Source of the DNA: Eudorina sp. 2006-703-Eu-15
Taxonomy: Eukaryota; Chlorophyta; Chlorophyceae; Chlamydomonadales; Volvocaceae
Assembly: GCA_003117195.1 (NCBI GenBank)
Contig: BDSI01000146.1
Span: 183,409 to 247,408 of the forward strand
DNA: 64,000 bases
Direction of reading: 5' to 3'
The notes under the pieces: generated by a model
The model's database searches: none
Told to the model about the DNA's origin: nothing
The model's input: the letters and a program-made list of their open reading frames with translations, nothing else
Shown: positions 35,791-46,001 of the stretch, piece by piece
Numbering within the stretch: the stretch's first letter is position 1
How the letters are laid out: the number at the start of each line of letters is the position of its first letter
Made by a program: the position numbers and the translations under genes

Positions 35791-37215
35791 ACGCACTCCA
35801 CGACGTGATCAGGACGGCACGCCAGCCTTGAGGGCTTACCTGAACGACATCAAAATACAACCGCTATCTCGTACTGCCGTACACGCCGTGCCGTGCCTAC
35901 CTCGCACGCTTCCCCACCCGCGGGCCGAGCGCTCATCACCCCGATGGGCACGCCGAGACCCGGTCTGCGGGACAGCACCGCCATCGCCACCGCGCCACCG
36001 CCGCATCCGTCGCCCTCTCCCCACCTCCCCTCCCCCCCACACACACCCTCAAGTACGCGCCAGCTCGTCTCCTTGTCCGCGCAGCGCTCGTCCAGATCTA
36101 CTGACCGGCAAAAAGCGACGTCCCCAGAGCTCACCATGGCCTGGGAGAGGCGAGGGAGCCGCTGGGCCACCGCATCGCGGCCGTCTGCAGGCGTGCATGG
36201 CGCGGGCCCCCCTTTGTCAAATAAGACAGCGAAACCGCAAAAATGGCAACAAACCGATAACTCTTTCCTCCCTGTCCCCCTGTTACATGACATGACGTGA
36301 CCCTCCGTGCGGCCGCAGGTCGCGACGTCGCGATGTCGTACATCACTTGACACAAGATCCATCACCGCCACCATGCCGTCCGTGAAACGTCGTACACTTT
36401 ACAACCCGCTCCCCAATGTGCTGTACAGCTGGGGAGTTCCTCCGAAGCAACCCAAAAGAATCCAAACCCGACCGCGCAATCCTCGTTCGTTTCGTCGTCC
36501 CCACCCCTCCTGCTGCTGCTGGTGACCCCGCCGCCGCCTTCTCACGTCCACCCAGCCCAAGGATCCCGATCCCCGCCCGACGGCACATCTCCGCCCTTGA
36601 CCATACCCCCACTCACCCACTCACTCGGCTGTGCATCCCCCAGGTGGCTAGGTGGGCCTCCCCAGGTGGCTAGGTGGGCCTCCCAAGGTGGCTAGGCGCG
36701 CCTCCCAAGGTGGCTAGGTGGGCCTTTCGCGGGCGTCCCCACGTGCTGCCACACGTGCTGCCGGCAGCGGCCGGCCGCCCTGTACACCAGCGCTCCTGCG
36801 GCGGCAGCTCACAGCGCTTCCGGCCCCACTGCCCCCACTGCCCCACCTTCTCGCTCAATCCGACACGACCCGACCCCGACCCCGCCCCGCCCCGCCCGAC
36901 TCCACCCCACCCGGGAGGTGCCGCGATGGCGCCCTGGCGGTCCAAAGGGCGATTGCCGCTCAAGAGCTGACAGAGCTGGACGGCGGGCCCTTGCCGCCGG
37001 TGATGTTGCCGCTGCCAAACCATCGCATTGGGGCCGACTTCAGACCGGTTCCCCCTCCCTCGAGCCCCGCCTCCACACAACCACGCCCTCCCCCACACGG
37101 CCCATCAACCCGGTCGGTTTGGGTTCGGGTTCAGGGTTCTTCTTTTTATCCTTTCGCCCCGCTCGCCCCCACCCTCTTCCCCGCAGCTCGCCCCCCCTCC
37201 TCCCCGCAAGCTCGG
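35791..37215. other. intergenic and 3' untranslated region of the PPOX-like gene
   Basis: No protein-like frame was recognised. Four tandem units of the type AGGTGGCTAGGTGGGCCTCC occur at 36643-36730, one with a GCGCGCC variant. A reverse copy of a dispersed word (GACAGCGAAACCGCAAAA) lies at 36226-36243. A minus-strand TGTAA at 36403-36399 would end the PPOX-like transcript about 815 nt after its stop. Confidence 0.45.
36399..36403 (-). terminator. candidate TGTAA polyadenylation signal, PPOX-like gene
   Basis: First TGTAA on the minus strand downstream of the stop at 37216. TGTAA is the usual poly(A) signal of Chlamydomonas-type algae. Another follows at 36287-36283. Confidence 0.4.
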
Positions 37216-38771
37216 CTAGTTGCCTCCGCAGGGGGAGCTCCTTGTCACATCCGCCACCACTTGCTCCATAGCCGCCATCACCTGCGGCAGGTTTGTCACC
37301 TGAGAGGGAGAGAGAAAGGGGGGGGGCGGGGGCAGACCGGGGAGAGAGACGAGGAGTGAGAGGGGGGCGGATCGAAGGACATGGGAAATTGGTAGTAGAC
37401 ATATTGACGCTGCACCGCCGGGGGGAGATGGCGTGTGTGCACTAGGGTGGGAGGGGTTGAGAGGGAAGCGTTGGACGACGCCTGAGGACCCCTCCCTCCC
37501 CCCGTCCCTCCCTCCCCCCGTCCCTCCCTCCCCCCGTCCCTCCCTCCCCCCGTCCCTCCTCCCCCCGTCCCTCCCTCCCCCCGTCCCTCCCTCCCCCCGT
37601 CCCTCCCTCCCCCCGGCCCTCCCTCCCCCCTGCCCTCCCTCCCCCCGGCCCTCCCTCCCCCCGGCCTTCCCTCCCCCCGGCCCTCCCTCCCCCCGCCCCC
37701 TCTCAGCCGGAAAGCCCGACCCGCTTCCCGCCCGCCCGGCCCACGACCCCACCCCCCGGCCCACCCGGCCCCCCCGCCCCGCCCACCTTTTCCGAAAAGC
37801 CGATTCGCTCCACACTGAACTCGGGCCCCGTCCGCACCCGGATGTCCACTCCGGAGGCGTCGATGGAGATGAACATCAGCTCATCCAGGGGCCGGGAGCC
37901 GCAACCCAGCTTGGCGCGGAGCGTGGGGGCGTACCGCTCGTTAAGAAGCTGGGGGGTTAGGAGGGCCGGGGAGGGGGGCGGGGGAGAAGGGCAGGGGAGG
38001 GGAGGGCGGGGGAGGGGGAATAGGAAATTGGTAGACATAATCAAACTGCGCTGCTGCCAGAGCAAAGGTCCGGTGAGGAATCAACTGATCCAGGGAGAAG
38101 AACTAACTGTACCAGGGAGAGGGGGGCAGGGCAGGGCGGGGAGAAGGGCAGGGCGGGGAAGGGGTGGTAAGGGGTGGTAAGGGCGGGGACCGGGAGGCGG
38201 CGGGTCGAGTGTTGAGTGTGGCGTGCACGTGTAGAATCCGTCCCGTTGCCACGCCGCAGTTGGGCAGTTGGTCTCCGTCGACCCCACCCATGGCCGAGCC
38301 CCCCCCCCGCTGGGTGTGACCGGGTCCCTTGTGGTCTTGCTTTTCCTGTGACCAGTTCCCATCTTCCCAAACACATCCCCTTCCCCCTCCTCAAGATAGC
38401 GCCTACCAGTTTCCTCTGTCCCCTCCCGCCCTCCCCCCTTCCCACCCCTATCCCCCCCCCCCCTCCCCCCCCCCCCCTTTCCCGCCCCTCCTCCCCTCCC
38501 CCTTTCCGCCCCCCCTCCCGCCCCCTGCCCCCCTCACGTGCAGTATGTGGCCCGGGTTGCTGAGCACGATCTCGTCCGGCGAGGCCCCCAGGTACTCGTC
38601 CGGCGCGATCCACTGCACGGTGCCGAAGCCGCCCACGAAGTAGATGTCCACGATGCGGTTCATCCGGAAGTAAACAAAGTTGCCGCTCACCCACCGCTCC
38701 TTGCGCTCGTTGCTGTGCTTGGCGATGAAGATCTCGCGGCAGAGTCCTGGGAGGGGGGGGGGGTTCGGCAC

Positions 38772-38811
<40 letters not shown>

Positions 38812-41800
38812 TGTGGGGGGGGTGTATAGGAAAATTGGGGGGGGGGTGCCGTCCACTATCAGCTTCTACTTGTTTCGTCGGAGTCAACGCTTCGCCGTCT
38901 TCGTCAATGACTACATCGGCGGTTATCGGTTTGTTGCTCTTTTGCGGATTCGCTGTCTTGATTGACAACAAAGGGAGCAGGGGATCGGGGGGAGGGGGCA
39001 GAGGAAGGGGAATCAATTGGGAGGGATGGGTGGTAGACATATTCAAACTGCGCTGCAGGGAAGGGGGGTAGGAAATTGGTAGACAGGGAAGGGGGGAGGG
39101 GAATAGCGCAGCGCGAGGAGAGTGTGTAGGGAAGGGGGGAGAAGGGGGAAGAAGCGCATTGGCAGGAGGTATTGAAACGAGGGAGGGGCGGAGGCTTGGG
39201 CTGGGAAGTCGACGCCGGCGGCAGCCCCCCTGCCCTGCCCTGGCCCCCCCTAACCTTCCTCCCCGCGCACATCCCCACGCACACTCCTCCCCGGCCTCCC
39301 TGTGGGTGTGTCTGTCTGTGGGTGTGTCTCTCTGCATCCTTCATCCCCCCTCCCCCTCCCCCAATTGCCTTCACCCCCCTCCCCTTCCCCCTCCCCCAAT
39401 TTCCCATAACCCCCTCCCCCTCCCCCAATCTCCCACAACCCCCTCCGGCCCCCCCTCCCTCCCCCGCCCCCACCTGCAAGTCCGCGGGCAGCTGGTAGAC
39501 GTCCCCAAAGATGGTGACCCGCGCATTGGCCAGACCCGTCCACCCGGGCATCTGTACGACCAACGAACACCTGAGGGACGGACCGACAGACGGACCGACA
39601 GACGGACCGACAGAGAGAGACAGAGGTGGCACCCAGCACCGCAGCGGGCGGGAAGCCGGGGGGGGCAACGATGGGGAGGGGGGAGGGCGTGTGAAGCTGT
39701 GTGGGACGCGCGTGGGGGACATCGAAGCGGCAGCGCGCTTTGGAAGCGGCGACGTGACCGGTTGCGGCCCGACCTCCGCCCCTCTCACCCACCCACCCAC
39801 CCGTCCCTCCCACCCACCCCCGCCCCGGGCCCCCCGCCCCGCCCCGCCCCGACCCCCCCCGCCACGCCTCCCCACCCGCCCACCTGGGCTCCTCAATCAG
39901 GTTCCGCGAGTGGATGGCCAGGGGGGAGAGGCAGAACACCGGGTAGCCGGCGCCGTCCGAGGCGAAGTCCACTAGAGTGCCGAACGGGTAGCCCGCCCTG
40001 AGGAGGAGGAGGAGGAGGAGGAGGAGGGGGAGGAGGAGGAGGAGGAGGAGGGGGAGGAGGAGGAGGGGAGGAGGAGGAGGGGGAGGAGGAGGAGGGGGAG
40101 GAGGAGGAGGGGGAGGAGGAGGAGGAGGTCATGGGAGGTGAGCACCGGGGCCGCGGCGGGACGGGGCGGAAGACGGCGACCCAAGCAAGGCGGCGGCGGC
40201 GGAGAGGCGGCCTATGAACACTGAGGAGTGAGGACGGGCCGTCGGCACACGGGTCGCCCCCCCCACCACCACCGCACACACGGGGTAGCGGCGGGTGAGA
40301 ATCGCCTCACTGCCCCGCCCCCGTCACCAAAGATCTACCCCGGATCCACACCCCGGAACCATGCTTTCTCCCCCCCCCTCCGGGTCTCCCCCGTCTGTCA
40401 ATGAAGATAGCGAAACCGGATCACCCCCCCATCCTCCCGGACGAAGAGGAGGGGACTCGGGACGGGCAGGAGGAACACGCCGCGTGGCCCACCCGGCCCC
40501 ACACGGAGGCGGCCGCGCCCGCCCGTCGGTCCGGCCCCACTCCGGCGGCCCGCCGCCACGAGTCACTCACTCCTTCATCGCACGGCCCACATCTGTCAAG
40601 TGACATACACTGCCGTACCTACCTGCGGTGGTGCATACCGCTCATCATCGTGCACAAGTGGCCGAAGCGCGCGTGCTCGACCAGGTTGCGCACGGCCACA
40701 GGCGGGGTCGGCAGCTCATATCTGGAGTCCACCGGGACAGGCGGGGAGGGGAGGGGGCAGGGTACGGGGCTGTTTGGGACAGCCCCGGACAGCCCCGGCG
40801 GGGCGGGAGGCGGATGCTGAGCAGCGCCTTCTCCAGGTGTGCACGATCCAGGTACTGCACTGTACATCCGTACTCTGCATGGCCGTGTCCTGCACGTGGC
40901 CTGTCATGGCGGGTCGTGCGGCTGACTTCGAAGCGGCACCGCCATAACGGCTGGATCCCTCCTCGGGGCCCCCTACCCACCGCCCGCTCTACCCGCCCGC
41001 TCTACCCGCCCGCTCTACCCGCCCGCTCTACCCGCGCCTTAACGCGCCCCCGGGGCCACGTGCGCGCTGTGCTTGACCTGTGCCGCAGAACCCGGCCCGT
41101 CGCCCCATCCTCCCCCACCCGCCGGTGACTACCCAATGAACCCCCAGCCGCCTCCGCCCCTCTAGAAACCCTCCCTCCCTCCCCGGAGGGCTGCCGGCAC
41201 CTGTCGGCCCTCCCCTCCCATCACTCCGCGGGCCCTGCAGTCCCCCCCTCCCATCACTCCGCGGGCCCTGCAGTCCCCCCCTCCCATCACTCCGCGGGCC
41301 CTGCAGTCCCCCCCTCCCATCACTCCGCGGGCCCTGCAGTCCCCCCTCCCATCACTCCGCGGGCCCTGCAGTCCCCCCCTCCCATCACTCCGCGGGCCCT
41401 GCAGTCCCCCCCTCCCATCACTCCGCGGGCCCTGCAGTCCTCCCCTCCCAACCCCCCAGCCTCACCGCGTGGTGGCCGTCTTGACGCCTCCCGACAGCGG
41501 CGCCCGGTGCAGCCCCGTGGTCTTGACGGGGCTCTCCATGATCACTTTGGTGGAGGGGGGAGTCGCCGCCTTCTTGTCGGATTCGAACGCCAGGTTCAGC
41601 TCAGTGGGCTTCGAGGCGTTGGACGGCCGCTGCGCGGCGCCGTCTGGCCCGCCCTTCTGTGGCTGTACCGGCCCGGTGCCGTCCAGGTTGGAGGAGTGGG
41701 TCCGGACCCGGGGCCGTGCTGAGGGCGGTACGTGCGGGTGGCGGCAGGGCAGCGCGCCCGTGCGGGGGGCCGCAGCGGGCTTCGCCTCTGGCAGTAGCCG

Positions 41801-41812
41801 CTGGAACAACAT
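37216..41812 (-). CDS. PPOX-like FMN-binding split-barrel protein, probably plastid, 7 exons
   Basis: Member of the pyridoxamine 5'-phosphate oxidase-related split-barrel family (CREG/HugZ/GluTR-binding-protein relatives); plant members are chloroplast proteins. Exons (minus order): 41812-41466, 40721-40623, 39997-39884, 39570-39474, 38746-38538 (or from 38732), 37948-37787, 37299-37216. A basic, Ser/Pro/Ala-rich N-terminus of about 110 residues suits a transit peptide. Barrel core: RAGYPFGTLVDFASDGAG, PVFCLSPLAIHSRNLIEEPR, VTIFGDVYQLPADLQ. The C-terminal part (SIDASGVDIRVRTGPEFSVE) resembles the DUF2470-like half. Problem: exon 4 ends in phase 0, but the best acceptor for exon 5 needs one more base; the acceptor ending 38733 restores frame at a cost of about five residues (365 in total). 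Enzymatic or heme/FMN-binding role not determinable. Confidence 0.72.
37383..37418 (+). repeat. intron-end motif, PPOX-like intron 6
   Basis: GGGAAATTGGTAGTAGACAT, then ATTGACGCTGCACCGCC. Plus orientation means reverse relative to this minus-strand gene; it lies about 85 nt before the acceptor of exon 7. Confidence 0.65.
37491..37700. repeat. TCCCTCCCTCCCCCCG tandem array in PPOX-like intron 6
   Basis: About fourteen units of 15-16 bp made of CCCTCCCTCCCCCCG with variants GGCC and TGCC. It lies immediately downstream of the donor on the gene strand as a G-rich tract. Confidence 0.95.
38020..38077 (+). repeat. intron-end motif, full copy, PPOX-like intron 5 (3' side)
   Basis: TAGGAAATTGGTAGACATAA, then TCAAACTGCGCTGCTGCCAG and AGCAAAGGTCCGGTGAGG. 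Reverse relative to the gene, about 70 nt before the acceptor of exon 6. Confidence 0.75.
38395..38417 (-). repeat. intron-end motif, diverged, PPOX-like intron 5 (5' side)
   Basis: Plus strand GCGCCTACCAGTTTCCTCTG, that is AGGAAACTGGTAGGCGC on the gene strand, about 120 nt after the donor at 38537. With 38020-38077 it makes an inverted pair within one intron. Confidence 0.5.
38772..38812. repeat. GT dinucleotide repeat in PPOX-like intron 4
   Basis: About twenty GT units beside the acceptor of exon 5. TATAGGAAAATTGG, a partial intron-end motif, follows at 38826-38839. Confidence 0.93.
39998..40130. repeat. GGA/GAG polypurine tract at a 3' splice site
   Basis: About 130 nt of GGAGGAGGGG repeats on the plus strand lie directly against exon 3 of the minus-strand PPOX-like gene. 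On the transcript it is an uninterrupted pyrimidine tract ending in the acceptor CTCAG at 39998. Confidence 0.93.
41209..41455. repeat. 33-bp minisatellite in PPOX-like intron 1
   Basis: About seven near-identical units, 32-33 bp each, containing CATCACTCCGCGGGCCCTGC and a C run. The array abuts the donor of exon 1 (41465). Confidence 0.95.
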
Positions 41813-43044
41813 CCTATTGGCTGGCGGATCACCGGCGGGGGCTACGGCGATGAGACCCGGGTGAGGTGGTTTTGCTCTGCGCGATCTGGAGCGTCAAGAT
41901 GTCTGCACAGCAGGGGGGGCCTCCTGCGGGAGGGCGCAGGCATCAGGCACAACGAAGTCACCGAAGAGCGGTGGTCCAAGTATTATGGAATTTTTAAGCT
42001 GCAGGAGATGCCAAGTGTGAGTCAGCAGCGCGGTGAACTAAGCGGATGGGTAGAGTGTCGCTGTCGGCGCTGTGGTGGCGGGACTCGGCAGCCCTTGCTT
42101 CCTTCCGGTTGCGACCGCGACATGTCGCATCCACACATCAGATAGTCACTGACCTATTTACAATTTATGTACCGGCCTTCACACGACAATGTCCAGGAGT
42201 CGTCGGCCGCTCATCGACCTAACCATGCGCATGAATATACGTATCAGTCCTCTCGGAGCTACGTGATAGGTGTATAAAGCTGGGTTTATGCGTAATAAAT
42301 TGCCCTCAAAGCGGAACCGGAAGCGCAAGCAGCTGTACGTTGGATACGGGAAGCCGTGTACTTGAAAGCAGGAACCCCGAAAGATGCCGCCCATCGTCGA
42401 CGAATCTGATCCAATAGTCGTGGCATCAACATCAACTTCCTCTCACCGGAGGAACAGTTATGATAATCGACGCCCTTGCACAAACTATACAGTAAACAAA
42501 CTATACAGTAACCGTGGCCAGGAAAAAAGCGAGAAGGACCGATCGCAGCAAGAGTGCTACAACACTGGATGCACGCATGCGACCAAGTCGGCTTCCCATA
42601 CGGTGACAAGCGATCCACCGAACCCATGGCCTTGCAATTACGGAAGCGCGCAGTCTTGGGCCGCGCAGAGTCCTCAATAGTTGTGAGGTCATCGAGAAGA
42701 CTCATCACCGTCTGGGACCAAGCGAGAAAATGCTTGCAGCTTTCCTGCAGGACGGGTCGACCACCCAGGTTCCCGTGCCGATATGGCCCTACGAGCACCC
42801 CGTACACACCTCGCGCCCACCGCTGTCCCGCTCTTCACCTCCCCGACCGCGCCTGTCCGCGTACACCTCCACCTTCGCTACACAGCCTCGCGTCTCGCCA
42901 ACCTGCCCTTACCTCCTGTGTACCTACCCAATCCTTCGCGTGACCCACTTCCCGGATCTTCCAATGCGACACCCATGCAACGGAAACCCACCCGACCCAG
43001 AAACCCACCGACACACAACCCCCAACACACACACCCACGCGCCA
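41813..43044. other. PAF1 3' region and PPOX-like promoter
   Basis: No independent gene is supported. 42290-42750 has lower GC than the surroundings and an open minus frame, but the nearest minus-strand TGTAA (42162-42158) suggests it is the PAF1 3' untranslated region. A CCAAT on the minus strand at 41820-41816 lies just upstream of the PPOX-like ATG. Confidence 0.45.
42158..42162 (-). terminator. candidate TGTAA polyadenylation signal, PAF1
   Basis: First minus-strand TGTAA after the PAF1 stop at 43045, about 885 nt downstream, similar to the long 3' ends inferred for the neighbouring minus-strand genes. Confidence 0.35.
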
Positions 43045-45715
43045 TCACTCGACTGGCAGCAGCTCCCGCTGCTTGGACTCCCGCTCCTGCATCTCCCGGT
43101 CCGTGAGGTCCCGCGTGGTGACCCGGATCTTGGACGGCCGCTGCACCTGGTCCGACCCGTCCGGCTCCTCCTCCGCGGGCTCCTCGCTGCCCGCCCGCCC
43201 CATCACGCGCTTGCGGCTGCGGTCCCGCGCCAGCTTCTCCTCGTCGCGCCAGCTGCGCAGCTCCAGCTTGCCCTGACGGATGCGAGTCGGACAGCCCGGC
43301 GGGGCGGGGCGGGGCGGCCAGAGGGGTGTAGGAAATTAGTAGACATATTGCGGTGCGGCCAGAACGGGGGGGGGGGGAAGAGGCGGCGGGAGTGCTCATA
43401 CGCGAATCATGAAAAGGAGGGGTGGGGGTGGAGGCGCTGCGACGCCCCACACATCAAGCCCTGGCCCGCGTCCTCGCTCCCGCTTCCGCCGCCGCCCGAC
43501 GTAGCACACGCAGCACGCGACGGCGTCCCCTCAGTCCATCGGCCAAGGGATTCCTCCGGCACGCGCGCGAGGACCTTCGGCCGGGCTGACAGGCCCCTGA
43601 CAAGCCCGCTGCTGCTCCCACGCAGGTGAGGGCGGCCATGCCCGTCGGTCGCAGTGCCCGGGTCGCAGCTCCCGGCAGCAGTTCGAACCTACAGAGCGAC
43701 TTTGCCCCGCACCCGCCGCGCGTGGCGCGGAATGGAGCTCGACGGAATCGAGTGGGGATGGGAACAGCACACGCATGACCCGCACGGCTCCTCGACGGAC
43801 CGTTTCAATGACGGTACTCCACTGCCTCGGTCTGACAACCGCGTACCTGCGCCGTCTTTTGCTGCGGCCAGTTCCTTATGTTTTCCCTCGGTAGCGACCT
43901 GCCCGCTTGCTTGCTCCCCGGACCCGGACCAGCAGTCCGTTCCGATGTCCAACATCGCCCACGATTGGGGGCCTTTCCTTTTGACAACCCCCCTCCCCGC
44001 AAACTCCTGTCGCCCTTCTTTGCCCCGCTGGACGACCGCCTGGTCGGTCAGCGTCCGCTGACCCTGCAACGACTCGAAACGCACCCCACCTCGCCCCGTG
44101 TCACCCCCACCCCACCTCACCCCACCCCTCCACCCCACCGACAGACATCTGCGCCCCGGCCCCCGCAGCCTCCCCTCCCCTATCCCCGCTGGCAGCAGCG
44201 CAGCTTGAATATGTCCACCAATTTCCTATTCAAACCCCCCTTTCCCCCGATCCCCGCCCTCACGGACTGCCCCCCCGCCCCCCCCCCCACACACACCTGC
44301 ATCCGGTAGAACCGCGCGCCGCCCTTATCGAGCCGGATGGCATAGTGCACGCTGTCGCGCTTGTACTCGTAGTTGTAATCCTTGATCCACTGGTACTCGC
44401 CCTCCAGGTCCTCCGGCTGCATGCCCGCGCCGCCCGCCGCCTCCTCGCCCGCGGCCGCCGCGGCGGCCGCCACCTCCGCCTGCTGCGCCGTCCGCTCCAC
44501 CATCCGGTCGATGTCCTCCCGCACCAGCAGCGCCATGATCTTCAGTTCGCGGTCCTGACCCGCCTTACTGATGTGGTGGGTGAAGCCCTTGAGCAGGTAG
44601 TGCCCCACCAGCAGCTGCTGGCGCTTCGCGGCCGGCAGCGCGCTGATGGCCTCCGCGCCCACCACCGCCGACAGCTCGTCGGCCGGGTCCGAGTCGTGGA
44701 ACGTGGTGAGCAGCAGCTTCTGCGGCCAGGCGTCCATATCGGGCAGGATGGGCAGCACCTCCACGGGCTTGAGCGCGGGGTTGCGGCTGTGCACGGGCGG
44801 GGCGCGCGCGGCGTCGAAGGACGCCTCGATGGCGCGCGCCTGCGCCGCCACGTCGTTCAGCTCGCGGTCGTCCTCCTGCTGCGCGTTGGCGGCGCGGCGC
44901 TCCGCGGCGCGCGCCTGCAGGACCTGCTTCTCCGGCAGGCCCTGCTTCTGGATGCCGCGGTTGTCCGAGCTTGAGATGTAGGTGGTTCGCATGAGCCAGG
45001 AGCACTTGTCCACGTCCATGCCCTTGGTGCGCGCGGCGAAGGACTTGTGGCGGCCGTCCCCGGCGGTGGGGAGCGGGCTGCCGCCCACGGCCAGGGGCCG
45101 GGAGTCGTCCTTCAGGAGCGCCGCATCCGCGGGGTCCAGCGCGCCGGGCTGGTCCGGCACCTGGTAGCGCTGCACGTCCAGCGGCGAGATGACGATGTTG
45201 GGCGGGGTCAGGAGGTCGCGTCGAGCCTGGCGCTCGAGCGCGGTGAGGGAGAAGCGCGAGAGGACCTCGGGCTGTATTTGGGAGACGAGCATCTTGGGGT
45301 CCGAGGGGATCTCCGGCAGGTCGTTCTTAAAGCGAATGTGCGCAAGGAACGGCGTGTCACGCCGAAGCCGGTTTTCCACCGCGAGAGGGATCACGGTGTT
45401 CGTGCCGTGGCTGGCGCTGGGCTGCGACTGCTGCTGCTGACCGCGATGCTGCGAGTGCGATGCCCCCGGCGCCGGCTTTCCTCCTGGAGGGACTGAGCGA
45501 AAGCCTGCAGGCGGCTCTGGCTTCCGATGTCCATTTTGCTGTTGGCCGTAAGCGCCAGGAGGCTTCTGTACAGGCGGTCCTGGCGGACGATAACCAGCCG
45601 AGCCGTATCCACTCACGCCCGGCCCACCCGGAGGTGGTGGAGGTGGACCCGGAGGTCCCCCAGGGCCTGGCGGGGGCGCACCATACGCCGGTGGCCCTGG
45701 AAAGCCGGCAAGCAT
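43045..45715 (-). CDS. PAF1: PAF1 (RNA polymerase II-associated factor 1), 2 exons
   Basis: Core subunit of the PAF1 complex, which travels with RNA polymerase II and supports elongation and histone modification (plant name ELF7/VIP2). Exons: 45715-44297 and 43272-43045, phase 0 junction, 548 residues. The first 105 residues are Pro/Gly/Gln-rich. The conserved domain starts at residue 123 with FLAHIRFKNDLPEIPSDPK and includes LDPADAALLKDD, SWLMRTTYISSSDNRG, PVEVLPILPDMDAWPQ and YQWIKDYNYEYKRDSVHYAI. Exon 2 gives a basic/acidic C-terminus (LELRSWRDEEKLARDRSRKR, then Glu-rich). The long acidic Ser-rich tail of animal PAF1 is almost absent. Its single 1-kb intron has inverted repeats near both ends. 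The gene is divergent from the coiled-coil gene at 46002. Confidence 0.88.
43327..43365 (+). repeat. intron-end motif, PAF1 intron, 3' side
   Basis: TAGGAAATTAGTAGACATAT, then TGCGGTGCGGCCAGAAC. It is reverse relative to the gene and ends about 55 nt before the acceptor of exon 2. Confidence 0.7.
44190..44230 (-). repeat. intron-end motif, PAF1 intron, 5' side
   Basis: Plus strand GGCAGCAGCGCAGCTTGAAT, then ATGTCCACCAATTTCCTATT. It is direct relative to the gene, starting about 66 nt after the donor. With the copy at 43327 it forms a terminal inverted pair spanning nearly the whole intron. Confidence 0.75.
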
Positions 45716-46001
45716 TTGCCGCTATGCCAACGAGTCGGTCATGCACGTTAAAAATTATATAGCAAATTCAATTCTTATTAACTACGATGTAGCTTAGCTT
45801 CATCAGAAGCGCGTTTTTTGTTTATACCGGAGCGTCGTACCTGGGAGGGTGCCTTTGGAAAGAAGGAGAATTGAACAACCATAATGTTAGGATTGTTAAA
45901 CATCTTGAGTTTCTGGTATCTTCACCTCCCTTGGCGTTCGCCCTGTTGTTGCAGCTCACTGCTTTGACTGTTGCAGCTCGTTACGAGCGTGGCCAGGGGC
46001 C
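45716..46001. promoter_or_regulatory. shared divergent promoter region, PAF1 / coiled-coil gene
   Basis: 286 bp separate the two start codons, and AT content is higher than in the flanks. A TATATAAT word on the minus strand (45762-45755) lies about 40 nt before the PAF1 ATG. Acceptor-like ttgcag words at 45951 and 45972 leave open a 5' untranslated intron for the plus-strand gene. Confidence 0.4.

Noticed and set aside
41209..41455. Regular 33-bp repeats, CRISPR-like at first glance
   Set aside because: Units are directly contiguous, without unique spacers, inside a eukaryotic intron: a minisatellite.
42286..42807. 173-codon minus-strand frame
   Set aside because: It lies between the PAF1 stop and the first downstream TGTAA, so most simply it is 3' untranslated sequence.
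44345..44974. 209-codon plus frame opposite PAF1
   Set aside because: Antisense shadow of the conserved PAF1 domain.
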